From positions 1 through 6,249 of the forward strand of contig CAMPKL010000239.1 in assembly GCA_946887065.1 (NCBI GenBank): a DNA stretch of 6,249 nucleotides, written 5' to 3'. The stretch is from an uncultured Bryobacterales bacterium (GTDB lineage: Bacteria; Acidobacteriota; Terriglobia; Bryobacterales; UBA6623). The stretch's first letter is position 1; the number at the start of each line of letters is the position of its first letter. The notes beneath the pieces are model-generated. The model was not told the DNA's origin. It did not search any database and worked only from the letters and a program-made list of their open reading frames with translations. Of this stretch, positions 1 through 5,417 are shown piece after piece. The position numbers and the translations under genes are program-made.

Positions 1-401
1 GGCTCAAGGTATCGCGCATCATTCTGCTTTCACGCGTCGTCGACCGTGAATTCAAGCGGATGGTCGAGCGGCGAGGCGTGTTCGCTGTGCGCTTGGGCGG
101 CCAGGTCGTTCCCGAATCCACCATACAAAGTTTGCTGAACTTGGTTTATTTGGCGTTCGTCGTCAATTTCGTCTCCTGTTTGGCGTTGGCTGCGCTGGGA
201 GTCGACGTGCTGACTGCGATCACCGCCGTGGCCGCCTCGATGTTTAACGTCGGTCCTGGATTGGGGGCCGTCGGTCCGATGGATAATTTTGGGGGCTTGC
301 CGAACCTGGCGAAATGGGTCCTGTGCGGCGACATGATCGCCGGAAGACTCGAATTCTATACGACACTTGTAATCCTGACGCCGGCGTTCTGGAGGAAGTA
401 G
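1..401 (+). CDS. trkH: TrkH/KtrB-family potassium uptake protein, C-terminal part (5' end outside window)
   Basis: This is the membrane-embedded, ion-conducting subunit of a Trk/Ktr K+ uptake system, which normally works with a cytoplasmic NAD-binding regulator (TrkA/KtrA) not present here. The frame is open from base 3, giving 132 visible residues to the TAG at 399-401; the true start lies upstream. Visible in order are a basic cytoplasmic loop with the family-like 'RLGGQVVPE' stretch, a hydrophobic membrane helix, a pore helix and fourth filter loop NVGPGLG (bases 246-266), then a last membrane segment containing 'GRLE' and ending 'LTPAFWRK'. These match the last repeat of the TrkH family, where the filter glycines line the K+ path. 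Whether it is TrkH or KtrB in the strict sense cannot be decided from this fragment. The permease gene starts 10 bases after its stop, so the two are probably co-transcribed. Confidence 0.93.
   Translation, partial: LKVSRIILLSRVVDREFKRMVERRGVFAVRLGGQVVPESTIQSLLNLVYLAFVVNFVSCLALAALGVDVLTAITAVAASMFNVGPGLGAVGPMDNFGGLPNLAKWVLCGDMIAGRLEFYTTLVILTPAFWRK
391..397 (+). promoter_or_regulatory. Shine-Dalgarno for the AI-2E family permease gene
   Basis: GGAGGAA lies inside the last codons of the trkH-like gene, 14 bases ahead of the ATG at 412. That spacing is longer than ideal, and a weaker AGAAAG at 400-405 sits at a more usual distance. Its position suggests that ribosomes finishing the upstream gene help start the permease. 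An in-frame TGA at 376-378 rules out a start further upstream. Confidence 0.5.
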
Positions 402-411
402 AAAGAATCCC

Positions 412-1470
412 ATGCGTCCTACCGAAGAGTGGCGAAGGGAGGCGGTGGCCTGGCTGCTGGCCGCGGGGCTGCTCTATCTGGTCTATCTCGTCTTTCGTCC
501 CTTTCTGACTGCGATGCTTTGGGCTGGAGTTCTAGCCGTCTTTTTCTTTCCGGAGCACCGCTGGTTGTTGAGAAGGCTGAAGCGCCCGAGGCTGACGGCG
601 CTGCTGAGCACTGTCGCCGTCGCGACCCTGCTGGCTGCTCCCTTAGCTTGGCTCGCGCCCGCCTTTATCAATCAGGCCGTGGAGACGGTCAGCCAACTTC
701 CTTCGCGCCAAATCATGGAGCACCTGGTCGAGGCGAGAGATTGGATCTCTCGAAACATTCCCGGCGCGGAATTTCAGATTGAAGACGTGACGGGAGAGGC
801 GATAAGAGGCGCGCGGGGCCGGATAGGCGCGTGGTCGGCTCAGTTGGTGGGCAATCTGGTTGAGTTCGTCATCGATGCCATTGTTTTGTTGCTCGGGCTG
901 TTTTATCTTTTCTTGGACGGAGTCCGGCTGGTCGGTTTGCTCCGCCAAATCTCGCCCTTTGGCGGCGAGCGCCACGACCGTATGATGGCCGAAACGATTG
1001 GCATGATCTCGGCCACCATCCGCGCCGGGCTGCTAGTCGCCCTAGCGCAAGGATTGCTCGGCGGTTTGACGTTCGCGGTATTAGGTTTGCCGTCGGCGGT
1101 CTTTTGGGGCGTGGTCATCGCTTTTCTGTCGCTGATTCCTATCCTCGGCGCCTGGATGGTTTGGCTTCCTGCGGGCGTGGGGCTGGTATTGAGCGGAGAC
1201 GTGGGCCGCGGCGTGGCGCTGCTGATCGCCGGCCTGTTGTTGATCAGCGCCGTCGACAACGTACTCCGGCCGGTCTTGATAGCGGGCCGCTCTCAGCTCA
1301 ATGGACTGCTGGTGTTCGTCAGCGTCCTGGGCGGTATGCAAGTCTTCGGATTTATCGGCCTCGTTCTTGGTCCGTTGACCGTGGCGACGGCGGTCGGTTT
1401 GATTCGCGGGTATCGCGACAGCCTCAAAAACGGCCTGGCGGATTCGGCGACAGAGGTAAACGCGGTTTGA
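412..1470 (+). CDS. AI-2E family transporter (PerM/YdiK/TqsA-like permease, DUF20)
   Basis: A 352-residue inner-membrane protein, the usual size of the family. Hydrophobic segments lie near residues 11-29, 31-47, 62-84, 150-169, 203-225, 227-260 (probably two) and 267-282, with a long hydrophobic stretch at 297-325. A polar loop of about 65 residues sits between the third and fourth segments, the arrangement typical of this family. The conserved C-terminal block is clear: 'DNVLRPVLIAGR' at 282-293, then a Gly-rich 'LGGMQVFGFIGLVLGP' stretch ending at 321. Characterised relatives differ: TqsA affects autoinducer-2 export, while others act as Na+/H+ antiporters or are unassigned, so the substrate cannot be named. 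The ATG at 412 is the only good start, since an in-frame TGA lies at 376-378. The gene follows the trkH-like gene by 10 bases. Its TGA stop is part of the -35 box of the next promoter. Confidence 0.9.
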   Translation: MRPTEEWRREAVAWLLAAGLLYLVYLVFRPFLTAMLWAGVLAVFFFPEHRWLLRRLKRPRLTALLSTVAVATLLAAPLAWLAPAFINQAVETVSQLPSRQIMEHLVEARDWISRNIPGAEFQIEDVTGEAIRGARGRIGAWSAQLVGNLVEFVIDAIVLLLGLFYLFLDGVRLVGLLRQISPFGGERHDRMMAETIGMISATIRAGLLVALAQGLLGGLTFAVLGLPSAVFWGVVIAFLSLIPILGAWMVWLPAGVGLVLSGDVGRGVALLIAGLLLISAVDNVLRPVLIAGRSQLNGLLVFVSVLGGMQVFGFIGLVLGPLTVATAVGLIRGYRDSLKNGLADSATEVNAV

Positions 1471-1495
1471 CAAGCCTGTAGGGCTTGGATATATT
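1467..1495 (+). promoter_or_regulatory. Strong sigma70-type promoter for rpsA with a dyad in the spacer
   Basis: A perfect TTGACA (1467-1472) and a 5/6 match TATATT (1490-1495) are separated by exactly 17 bases, the best spacing for a housekeeping sigma factor. The -35 box overlaps the TGA stop of the permease gene (1468-1470). Transcription would start near 1502-1503, giving a leader of about 105 nt before the rpsA ATG at 1608. A perfect inverted repeat, CAAGCC-tgtag-GGCTTG (1471-1487), starts inside the -35 box and fills most of the spacer, a classic place for an operator. The promoter call rests only on the match to consensus. Confidence 0.75.
1471..1487. repeat. 6-5-6 inverted repeat between -35 and -10 of the rpsA promoter
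   Basis: CAAGCC (1471-1476) and GGCTTG (1482-1487) are perfect inverted copies around a 5-base centre. No T-run follows, so it is a poor intrinsic terminator for the permease gene. Its position between the promoter boxes makes a regulator binding site the more natural reading. A chance dyad of this size is possible. Confidence 0.4.
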
Positions 1496-1509
1496 GAACC
1501 TCGCTTAGC

Positions 1510-1593
1510 CGGATCGAATCCGTCGAACGTTTGTCGGCCGATTTCGATACGGCTTTTTCATTTCAAGCGGCGTCTCCTCAGTCGGGACGTTGC
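1510..1593 (+). promoter_or_regulatory. Structured rpsA mRNA leader with three hairpins
   Basis: Three hairpins can be drawn in the leader. The first is CGGAT-cga-ATCCG (1510-1522). The second is GCCGAT-ttcg-AT(a)CGGC (1537-1553), a UUCG tetraloop stem with one bulged A, followed by TTTTT (1554-1558). The third pairs 1567-1576 with 1584-1593, about ten pairs with three G-U wobbles around a 7-base loop, and ends two bases before the GGGAG ribosome site at 1596-1600. In E. coli, rpsA translation is controlled by its own product through a folded leader, so autoregulation here is plausible. The fold was drawn by hand without energy calculation. Confidence 0.5.
1537..1558 (+). terminator. Terminator-like hairpin in the rpsA leader (possible attenuator)
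   Basis: Stem GCCGAT / AT-CGGC with a single bulged A at 1549, UUCG loop at 1543-1546, then five T's and TTTTTCATTT onward. This has the shape of an intrinsic terminator, though the stem is short. Because it lies downstream of the consensus promoter and upstream of rpsA, it would act on the rpsA transcript itself as an attenuator. Otherwise it may simply end read-through from the permease operon while rpsA uses a promoter I have not seen. Confidence 0.4.
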
Positions 1594-1595
1594 AC

Positions 1596-1600
1596 GGGAG
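1596..1600 (+). promoter_or_regulatory. Shine-Dalgarno of rpsA
   Basis: GGGAG with a 7-base gap to the ATG at 1608. It decides the start: a TTG at 1590 is in frame six codons earlier but lies upstream of this site and has no purine-rich site of its own. The site could also pair with TCTCCT at 1573-1578, which is otherwise part of the third leader hairpin. Confidence 0.75.
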
Positions 1601-1607
1601 AATCGTT

Positions 1608-3566
1608 ATGACCGGAGAACCCGAAGGGCTCCAGCCGCGCGCTGACCAACAGGACGAGGAAGCGTCAGCCGCCTCAGAGCCGAGCAGAGATTCTCCGCCA
1701 GCCAAGACGCCAGACGAAGAGCCACCCACGGCCCCGGCGTCCGAACCGCTGGAGAACCCCGCCCCGGCTCGGACGGCCCCCTTTAGCGCGGCGCCTTCCT
1801 TGCCCAAGCCAAAGCCAGCTGAAACGCCCCCTGCCGCGAACCCTACGCCGCCGCCGGCTGCGGAACCGGATGCGCCCGAAGTCCACGAACAACCGGCTGC
1901 GATGGCCGACGAAGGCGGCGTACCGGGTCTGCCCCAGGCGGGCGATCCCGGGGACGACGTTACCGAAGAAGAACTGAGGGCGATCGACGAGGCGGTCTAC
2001 GAGCATTTGATCGAAGAGTACTCGGCTGCCTCGGCGCAAATCACCGAGGGTGAGCGCCGCGACGGCGTGGTGGTCAGCGTTACCGATGAAGGCGCTGTGA
2101 TTGACATAGGCGGCAAGACCGAAGCGATGCTCCAACGCAGCAGGGCCCCGCAGGACTTCGATTGGGCTGCGCTGAAACCCGGTACCGAAGTCGCCGTCTT
2201 CGTCGCTAGCGTCGCTTCGCCCGGCGAATACGCCCAGGTGGGGATAGCCCGCGAGGAGAACACCGCGGCCTGGGATGCCCTGGAGGCCGCGCTGCAAGAG
2301 AAGCGCACCTTGCAAGCAACCGTCCTAGAGCGAGTGAAAGGCGGGCTGGTCGTCAACGTGGAGGGCATCAACGCCTTCTTGCCTGGTTCACAGACCGGGT
2401 TGCGCGGCGGCGAGGATCTAGAGGCCATGCTCGGGCGGACGCTGCCCGTACGTGTCGTCAAGATCAGCCGCCGGCGGGGCAACGCGGTCGTTTCGCATCG
2501 CGAGTTGCTTGAAGAAGAGGCCGCCGCGTTGCGCGCCGAGGCCCTTGCCCGTATCTCAGTCGACGCGGTCGTGGAAGGGGTCATTAAGAACGTCACGTCT
2601 TACGGGGCCTTTGTCGACCTCGGCGGCGTGGATGGTCTGATCCACGTCACGGATATCTCTTACGGGCGGGTGAAAGATCCAGCCAGCGTGCTGACGCCGG
2701 GGCAACTCGTCGCATCACGAGTCACCAAGATCGATGCCGAGAAGGGCCGGGTCTCGCTCAGCCTGAAGGCGGTCGCCCCCGATCCGTGGGAGACCGCGAT
2801 CAGCCGGTTTGAAGCGGGCGCTAGGGTTTCCGGCAAGGTCGCGAGCGTGACCGACTACGGCGCGTTTGTCGAGTTGGAAGATGGCGTCGAGGGGCTTATT
2901 CACATCTCGGAGATGACTTGGTCCAAGCGGCTGAGGCACCCCTCGAAGATTCTCGCCGCTGGACAGGAAACAGAAGCGATTGTTTTGAAGGTGCAACCGG
3001 CCGAGCGACGCATCTCGCTGAGCCTGAAGCAGTTGAGCCAGGATCCTTGGGAAGGCGCGGAAGACCGCTACCAAGTCGGAGTCGTGGTCGAAGGGCGGGT
3101 TCGCAACGTCACCTCCTACGGGGCTTTCGTCGAACTCGAGGAAGGCGTGGACGGCCTCGTCCATGTTTCCGACTTGAGCTGGGATCGCGGCATTAAGGAC
3201 CCCAAGCAGATCCTCAAGAAGGGTCAGCAGGTGCGCGCGGTGGTTCTGGATCTCAACAAGGAGACCAACCAGATTTCCCTCGGGATGAAGCAACTTGAGC
3301 CCGATGCCTGGGAGACGTATTTCTCAAGCCACAACGTGGGCGAGACGGTTCCCGGCCTGGTCGTGCGGCTGGCCAAGTTCGGCGCATTCGTGGAACTCGA
3401 GCGTGGAGTCGAAGGACTGTGCCACAGCTCGCAGATTCCCGGTCGCGGCCCAGGGCGCCGCGCCGACCTGGAAAAGGGCCGCCGCTATCAGTTCGAGATC
3501 ATCAAAGTCGACGAGTTGGATCGGCGAATCGGCCTTCGTTGCGTAAGTCCGGAGCCCATAGACTAG
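1608..3566 (+). CDS. rpsA: 30S ribosomal protein S1 with six S1 domains and a proline-rich N-terminal extension
   Basis: S1 binds the small ribosomal subunit and mRNA, and helps unfold and position messages for initiation. The protein has 652 residues, against 557 in E. coli. Residues 1-117 are a low-complexity tail rich in Pro, Ala and Glu/Asp (29 prolines by my count), and 118-145 look like an acidic helix. Six S1 (OB-fold) domains follow at about 147-217, 233-300, 319-387, 404-475, 490-562 and 577-647. Domains 3-6 carry the RNA-contacting Y/F-GAF motif, with its aromatic at 332, 417, 504 and 591. Domains 1 and 2 lack it, as expected for the ribosome-docking domains. Linkers after domains 3 and 4 contain the DPWE motif, and DAWE follows domain 5, as in bona fide S1. 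The ATG at 1608 has a good ribosome site. The downstream gene is IHF/HU, as in the rpsA-ihfB order of Proteobacteria. A general S1-domain RNA-binding protein is a less likely alternative. Confidence 0.93.
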   Translation: MTGEPEGLQPRADQQDEEASAASEPSRDSPPAKTPDEEPPTAPASEPLENPAPARTAPFSAAPSLPKPKPAETPPAANPTPPPAAEPDAPEVHEQPAAMADEGGVPGLPQAGDPGDDVTEEELRAIDEAVYEHLIEEYSAASAQITEGERRDGVVVSVTDEGAVIDIGGKTEAMLQRSRAPQDFDWAALKPGTEVAVFVASVASPGEYAQVGIAREENTAAWDALEAALQEKRTLQATVLERVKGGLVVNVEGINAFLPGSQTGLRGGEDLEAMLGRTLPVRVVKISRRRGNAVVSHRELLEEEAAALRAEALARISVDAVVEGVIKNVTSYGAFVDLGGVDGLIHVTDISYGRVKDPASVLTPGQLVASRVTKIDAEKGRVSLSLKAVAPDPWETAISRFEAGARVSGKVASVTDYGAFVELEDGVEGLIHISEMTWSKRLRHPSKILAAGQETEAIVLKVQPAERRISLSLKQLSQDPWEGAEDRYQVGVVVEGRVRNVTSYGAFVELEEGVDGLVHVSDLSWDRGIKDPKQILKKGQQVRAVVLDLNKETNQISLGMKQLEPDAWETYFSSHNVGETVPGLVVRLAKFGAFVELERGVEGLCHSSQIPGRGPGRRADLEKGRRYQFEIIKVDELDRRIGLRCVSPEPID

Positions 3567-3678
3567 GCGGCAGCTGCTCCGCGGCGGCGGGGCGTTCCCG
3601 TGCTACCATGCTGTTAGATAACGGTTTAGCTCGACTGCCCGCACCCTGAACGAATTACCCCCGGAGAAAAGCCGAAGA
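3567..3678 (+). other. Intergenic region between rpsA and the IHF/HU gene
   Basis: The first 35 bases are very GC-rich and allow two small stems, GCGG/CCGC (3567-3570 with 3579-3582) and CGGG/CCCG (3588-3591 with 3597-3600). Neither is followed by a T-run, so I see no intrinsic terminator. TGCTACCAT (3601-3609) resembles an extended -10 (TGnTAnnAT) but has no matching -35, leaving an own promoter for the next gene possible but unproven. GGAG at 3663-3666 is the probable ribosome site for the ATG at 3679, at a rather long 12-base spacing. Confidence 0.4.
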
Positions 3679-3999
3679 ATGACTAAGGCCGACTTAATTG
3701 AAGAGGTCTCTCGCGTGGTCGAGTTGACGCGCAAAGAGTCTGAAGTCATCGTTGAGACGATTTTCGACAGCGTCGTGGAGTCGTTAAAGACGGGCGACAA
3801 GGTCGAGATTCGCGGTTTCGGCAGCTTCCGCACTCGGGAACGCAAGGGCCGCGTCGGCCGGAATCCCAAGTCGGGCGAGCGGGTTGAAGTGCCGCCGAAG
3901 ACAATTCCTTTCTTCAAGCCGAGCAAGGAACTGCGCGACGTGGTGAACGGCGGTCCGCCCCCTCCTGCCCAGCCGCTGAATTCAGACTCCGACTTCTAG
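3679..3999 (+). CDS. HU/IHF-family nucleoid DNA-binding protein (IHF-beta-like)
   Basis: A small DNA-bending protein of the bacterial nucleoid that works as a dimer, 106 residues against the usual 90-95. The N-terminal helical part begins 'MTKADLIEEV'. The signature follows with RGFGSF (45-50) and the beta-arm GRNPKSGE (60-67), whose Pro63 is the residue that intercalates into DNA in HU and IHF. 'PFFKPSKELRD' (77-87) closes the fold. 'RGFGSF' and 'FKPSKELRD' are closer to IHF-beta than to IHF-alpha (which has SGFGNF), and the position just after rpsA matches ihfB in Proteobacteria. The exact paralogue and whether it forms a homodimer cannot be settled here. A short extra tail (91-106), with four prolines then an acidic Ser/Asp end, goes beyond the standard fold. 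The HIT gene starts 12 bases downstream. Confidence 0.92.
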   Translation: MTKADLIEEVSRVVELTRKESEVIVETIFDSVVESLKTGDKVEIRGFGSFRTRERKGRVGRNPKSGERVEVPPKTIPFFKPSKELRDVVNGGPPPPAQPLNSDSDF

Positions 4000-4011
4000 T
4001 CCTCGACCGCG

Positions 4012-4491
4012 ATGGACTACTTGTGGAGCCCCTGGCGTTACCAATACATCAAGAGCGGCAAAGCGAGCGACGGCTGCGTTTTCTGCGCCATCGCGGCGTC
4101 GGCCGAAGATGACCAAAACCTCGTCGTGTATCGCGGCGAGAAGAACTACGTGGTTCTCAACCGATTCCCGTACACCAGCGGTCACGCCATGGTAATCCCC
4201 TACGAACACCTGGCAACATTGGAATCGGCGCCGGCCGAAACGCTCACCGAGATGATGTTGCTGACGCAACAGCTCGAGGGGGCTTTGCGCCGGCAGTACC
4301 GCTGCCAAGGCGTCAACGTCGGCATGAACGTAGGAGAGGCTGCCGGCGCCGGCGTTGCAGCTCACATCCACATGCATGCGCTGCCGCGCTGGATCGCCGA
4401 CTCCAACTTTATGACGGTCGTCGGCGAGACTCGGGTTTTGCCCGAAGAACTCGGTATCACGCTCGCCAAGTTGCGGGGAGAGTTCCGATAA
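4012..4491 (+). CDS. HIT-family nucleotide hydrolase/phosphorylase (Ap4A phosphorylase-like)
   Basis: A 159-residue histidine-triad protein. The triad is H118-x-H120-x-H122 in 'AHIHMHALPRW', where the middle His attacks the phosphate in this superfamily. Also visible are the conserved start 'MDYLWSPWRYQYI', a CVFC pair (Cys22, Cys25), 'SGHAMVIPYEH' (56-66) and the nucleotide-loop stretch 'NVGEAAGAG' (106-114). The 'LWSPWR' opening with CxxC is typical of the bacterial FHIT-like branch that includes diadenosine tetraphosphate (Ap4A) phosphorylases, so cleavage of dinucleoside polyphosphates is the likely reaction. The precise substrate is inference. The conserved N-terminus fixes the ATG at 4012. 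No Shine-Dalgarno is visible in the 12-base gap after the IHF/HU gene, so re-initiation or S1-dependent entry may be used. Confidence 0.92.
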   Translation: MDYLWSPWRYQYIKSGKASDGCVFCAIAASAEDDQNLVVYRGEKNYVVLNRFPYTSGHAMVIPYEHLATLESAPAETLTEMMLLTQQLEGALRRQYRCQGVNVGMNVGEAAGAGVAAHIHMHALPRWIADSNFMTVVGETRVLPEELGITLAKLRGEFR

Positions 4492-4496
4492 CCCGC

Positions 4497-4505
4497 TGAT
4501 ATACT
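4497..4505 (+). promoter_or_regulatory. Possible extended -10 promoter just upstream of murQ
   Basis: TGA-TATACT is an extended -10 (TGn plus a 5/6 hexamer, 4500-4505). No -35 box sits at 16-18 bases; TTGCGG at 4471-4476 is too far. Initiation about seven bases downstream would fall at 4511-4515, at or next to the GTG start of murQ, giving a nearly leaderless mRNA. In a GC-rich region an AT-rich match like this stands out, but it may be chance. Confidence 0.35.
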
Positions 4506-4514
4506 GCGGAACTT

Positions 4515-5417
4515 GTGATCGAAGAGCTTCCGAGCGAACAGCGGAATCCGGCAAGCGAGCGGATTGATGCGGTCTCCACGAGGGAGATGTTGCAGATCAT
4601 CAACCGTGAAGATGCAGCCGTCGCCGCTGCCGTGGAGGCGGTGATTCCGCGCATCGCCGACGCGGTCGACGCCATCGCCGAGAGGTTCGCTGCCGGAGGC
4701 CGGCTCTTCTACCTGGGCGCCGGTACCAGCGGCCGCCTCGCGGTTTTGGATGCCGCCGAGTTGCCGCCCACTTACGGTCTCGAACCGGGACGCGTGATCG
4801 CCTTAATCGCCGGCGGCTCGGACGCGCTGGTTCGCTCCGTGGAAGGGGCCGAGGATGACGAACTCGGCGCCATCAAAGAATTGACGCGATTCGGTTTGAC
4901 GAGCGCGGATTGCGTCGTCGGCATTGCCGCCAGCGGCCGCACTCCCTATGTCGCCGGCGCTTTGCGCTTCGCCCGAGGGAAAGGAGCCTGGACCGCGGCG
5001 GTCACAACCAATCCCGACGCGTTGCTCGCGCAGTTCGCGGACATCGTCATCGTTCCCGTCGTCGGCCCGGAGGTGATTACGGGATCGACGCGCATGAAGA
5101 GCGGCACCGCGCAGAAGCTGGTGCTGAATATGATTTCGACCGCGCTCATGGTGCGGATGGGCTGCGTACTCGGTAACCGCATGGTGAACGTGCAGCTGAC
5201 GAACGAGAAGTTGCGGGACCGGGCCGAGAGAATCGTCGCCGAGGTCGCGGGCGTCGATCGCGGTATGGCGAGCCAGTCGCTCAAGAAAGCGGGGGATGTG
5301 CGAATCGCCGTCCTGATGACGGCGGCGCATCTCGAATTAGAAGAGGCGAAGGCTCTGCTCAACGCCAATAGGGGAGTCTTGCGGGCCGCTTTGGCCGCAG
5401 CCGGGAAAGGTGCATGA
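4515..5417 (+). CDS. murQ: N-acetylmuramic acid 6-phosphate etherase
   Basis: MurQ cleaves the lactyl ether of MurNAc-6-phosphate, giving GlcNAc-6-phosphate and D-lactate, a cytoplasmic step of peptidoglycan recycling. The protein is 300 residues, the usual length. It opens with the family-like 'EQRNPASERID' and carries the sugar-phosphate-binding SIS fold: 'YLGAGTSGRLAVLDAAELPP' (66-85), 'IAASGRTPYVAGAL' (137-150) and 'GPEVITGSTRMKSGTAQK' (184-201). Glu82 and Glu113 (in GAED) line up with the two catalytic glutamates of E. coli MurQ (Glu83, Glu114). GTG at 4515 is the only start consistent with the N-terminus, because TGA at 4497-4499 is in frame. Its ribosome site is weak (CGGAA, three bases away). 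The gene lies 23 bases after the HIT gene and overlaps murA by four bases. No MurNAc kinase or MurP transporter is in the window, so the source of its substrate is unknown. Confidence 0.95.
   Translation: MIEELPSEQRNPASERIDAVSTREMLQIINREDAAVAAAVEAVIPRIADAVDAIAERFAAGGRLFYLGAGTSGRLAVLDAAELPPTYGLEPGRVIALIAGGSDALVRSVEGAEDDELGAIKELTRFGLTSADCVVGIAASGRTPYVAGALRFARGKGAWTAAVTTNPDALLAQFADIVIVPVVGPEVITGSTRMKSGTAQKLVLNMISTALMVRMGCVLGNRMVNVQLTNEKLRDRAERIVAEVAGVDRGMASQSLKKAGDVRIAVLMTAAHLELEEAKALLNANRGVLRAALAAAGKGA

Noticed and set aside
1471..1487. The dyad after the permease gene as its intrinsic terminator
   Set aside because: Only six pairs and followed by GATATATTG rather than a T-run; it fits better as a promoter-spacer dyad.
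1590..1607. TTG start at 1590 for rpsA, adding six residues
   Set aside because: The GGGAG site at 1596-1600 lies downstream of it and is well placed for the ATG at 1608.
1531..1611. Possible 26-codon leader peptide (TTG at 1531 to TGA overlapping the rpsA ATG)
   Set aside because: The ATGA overlap is attractive, but the only start is a TTG without a ribosome site, and the reading runs through the hairpins.
1674..2596. Long open frames on the minus strand opposite rpsA (1674-2315 and 1997-2596)
   Set aside because: They lie wholly opposite a clear S1 gene, have Arg/Gly- or Ser/Thr-rich compositions typical of antisense GC-rich frames, and show no recognisable domain.
2589..3138. Near-repeats in DNA between S1 domains 3 and 5 (around 2589-2622 and 3105-3138)
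   Set aside because: Explained by conserved repeated S1 domains within one protein; not a separate repeat element.
3567..3600. GC-rich small stems after rpsA as a terminator
   Set aside because: Stems of only four pairs and no following T-run.
4803..5368. Minus-strand open frames opposite murQ
   Set aside because: Shadow frames of a gene with intact catalytic residues; no family resemblance.
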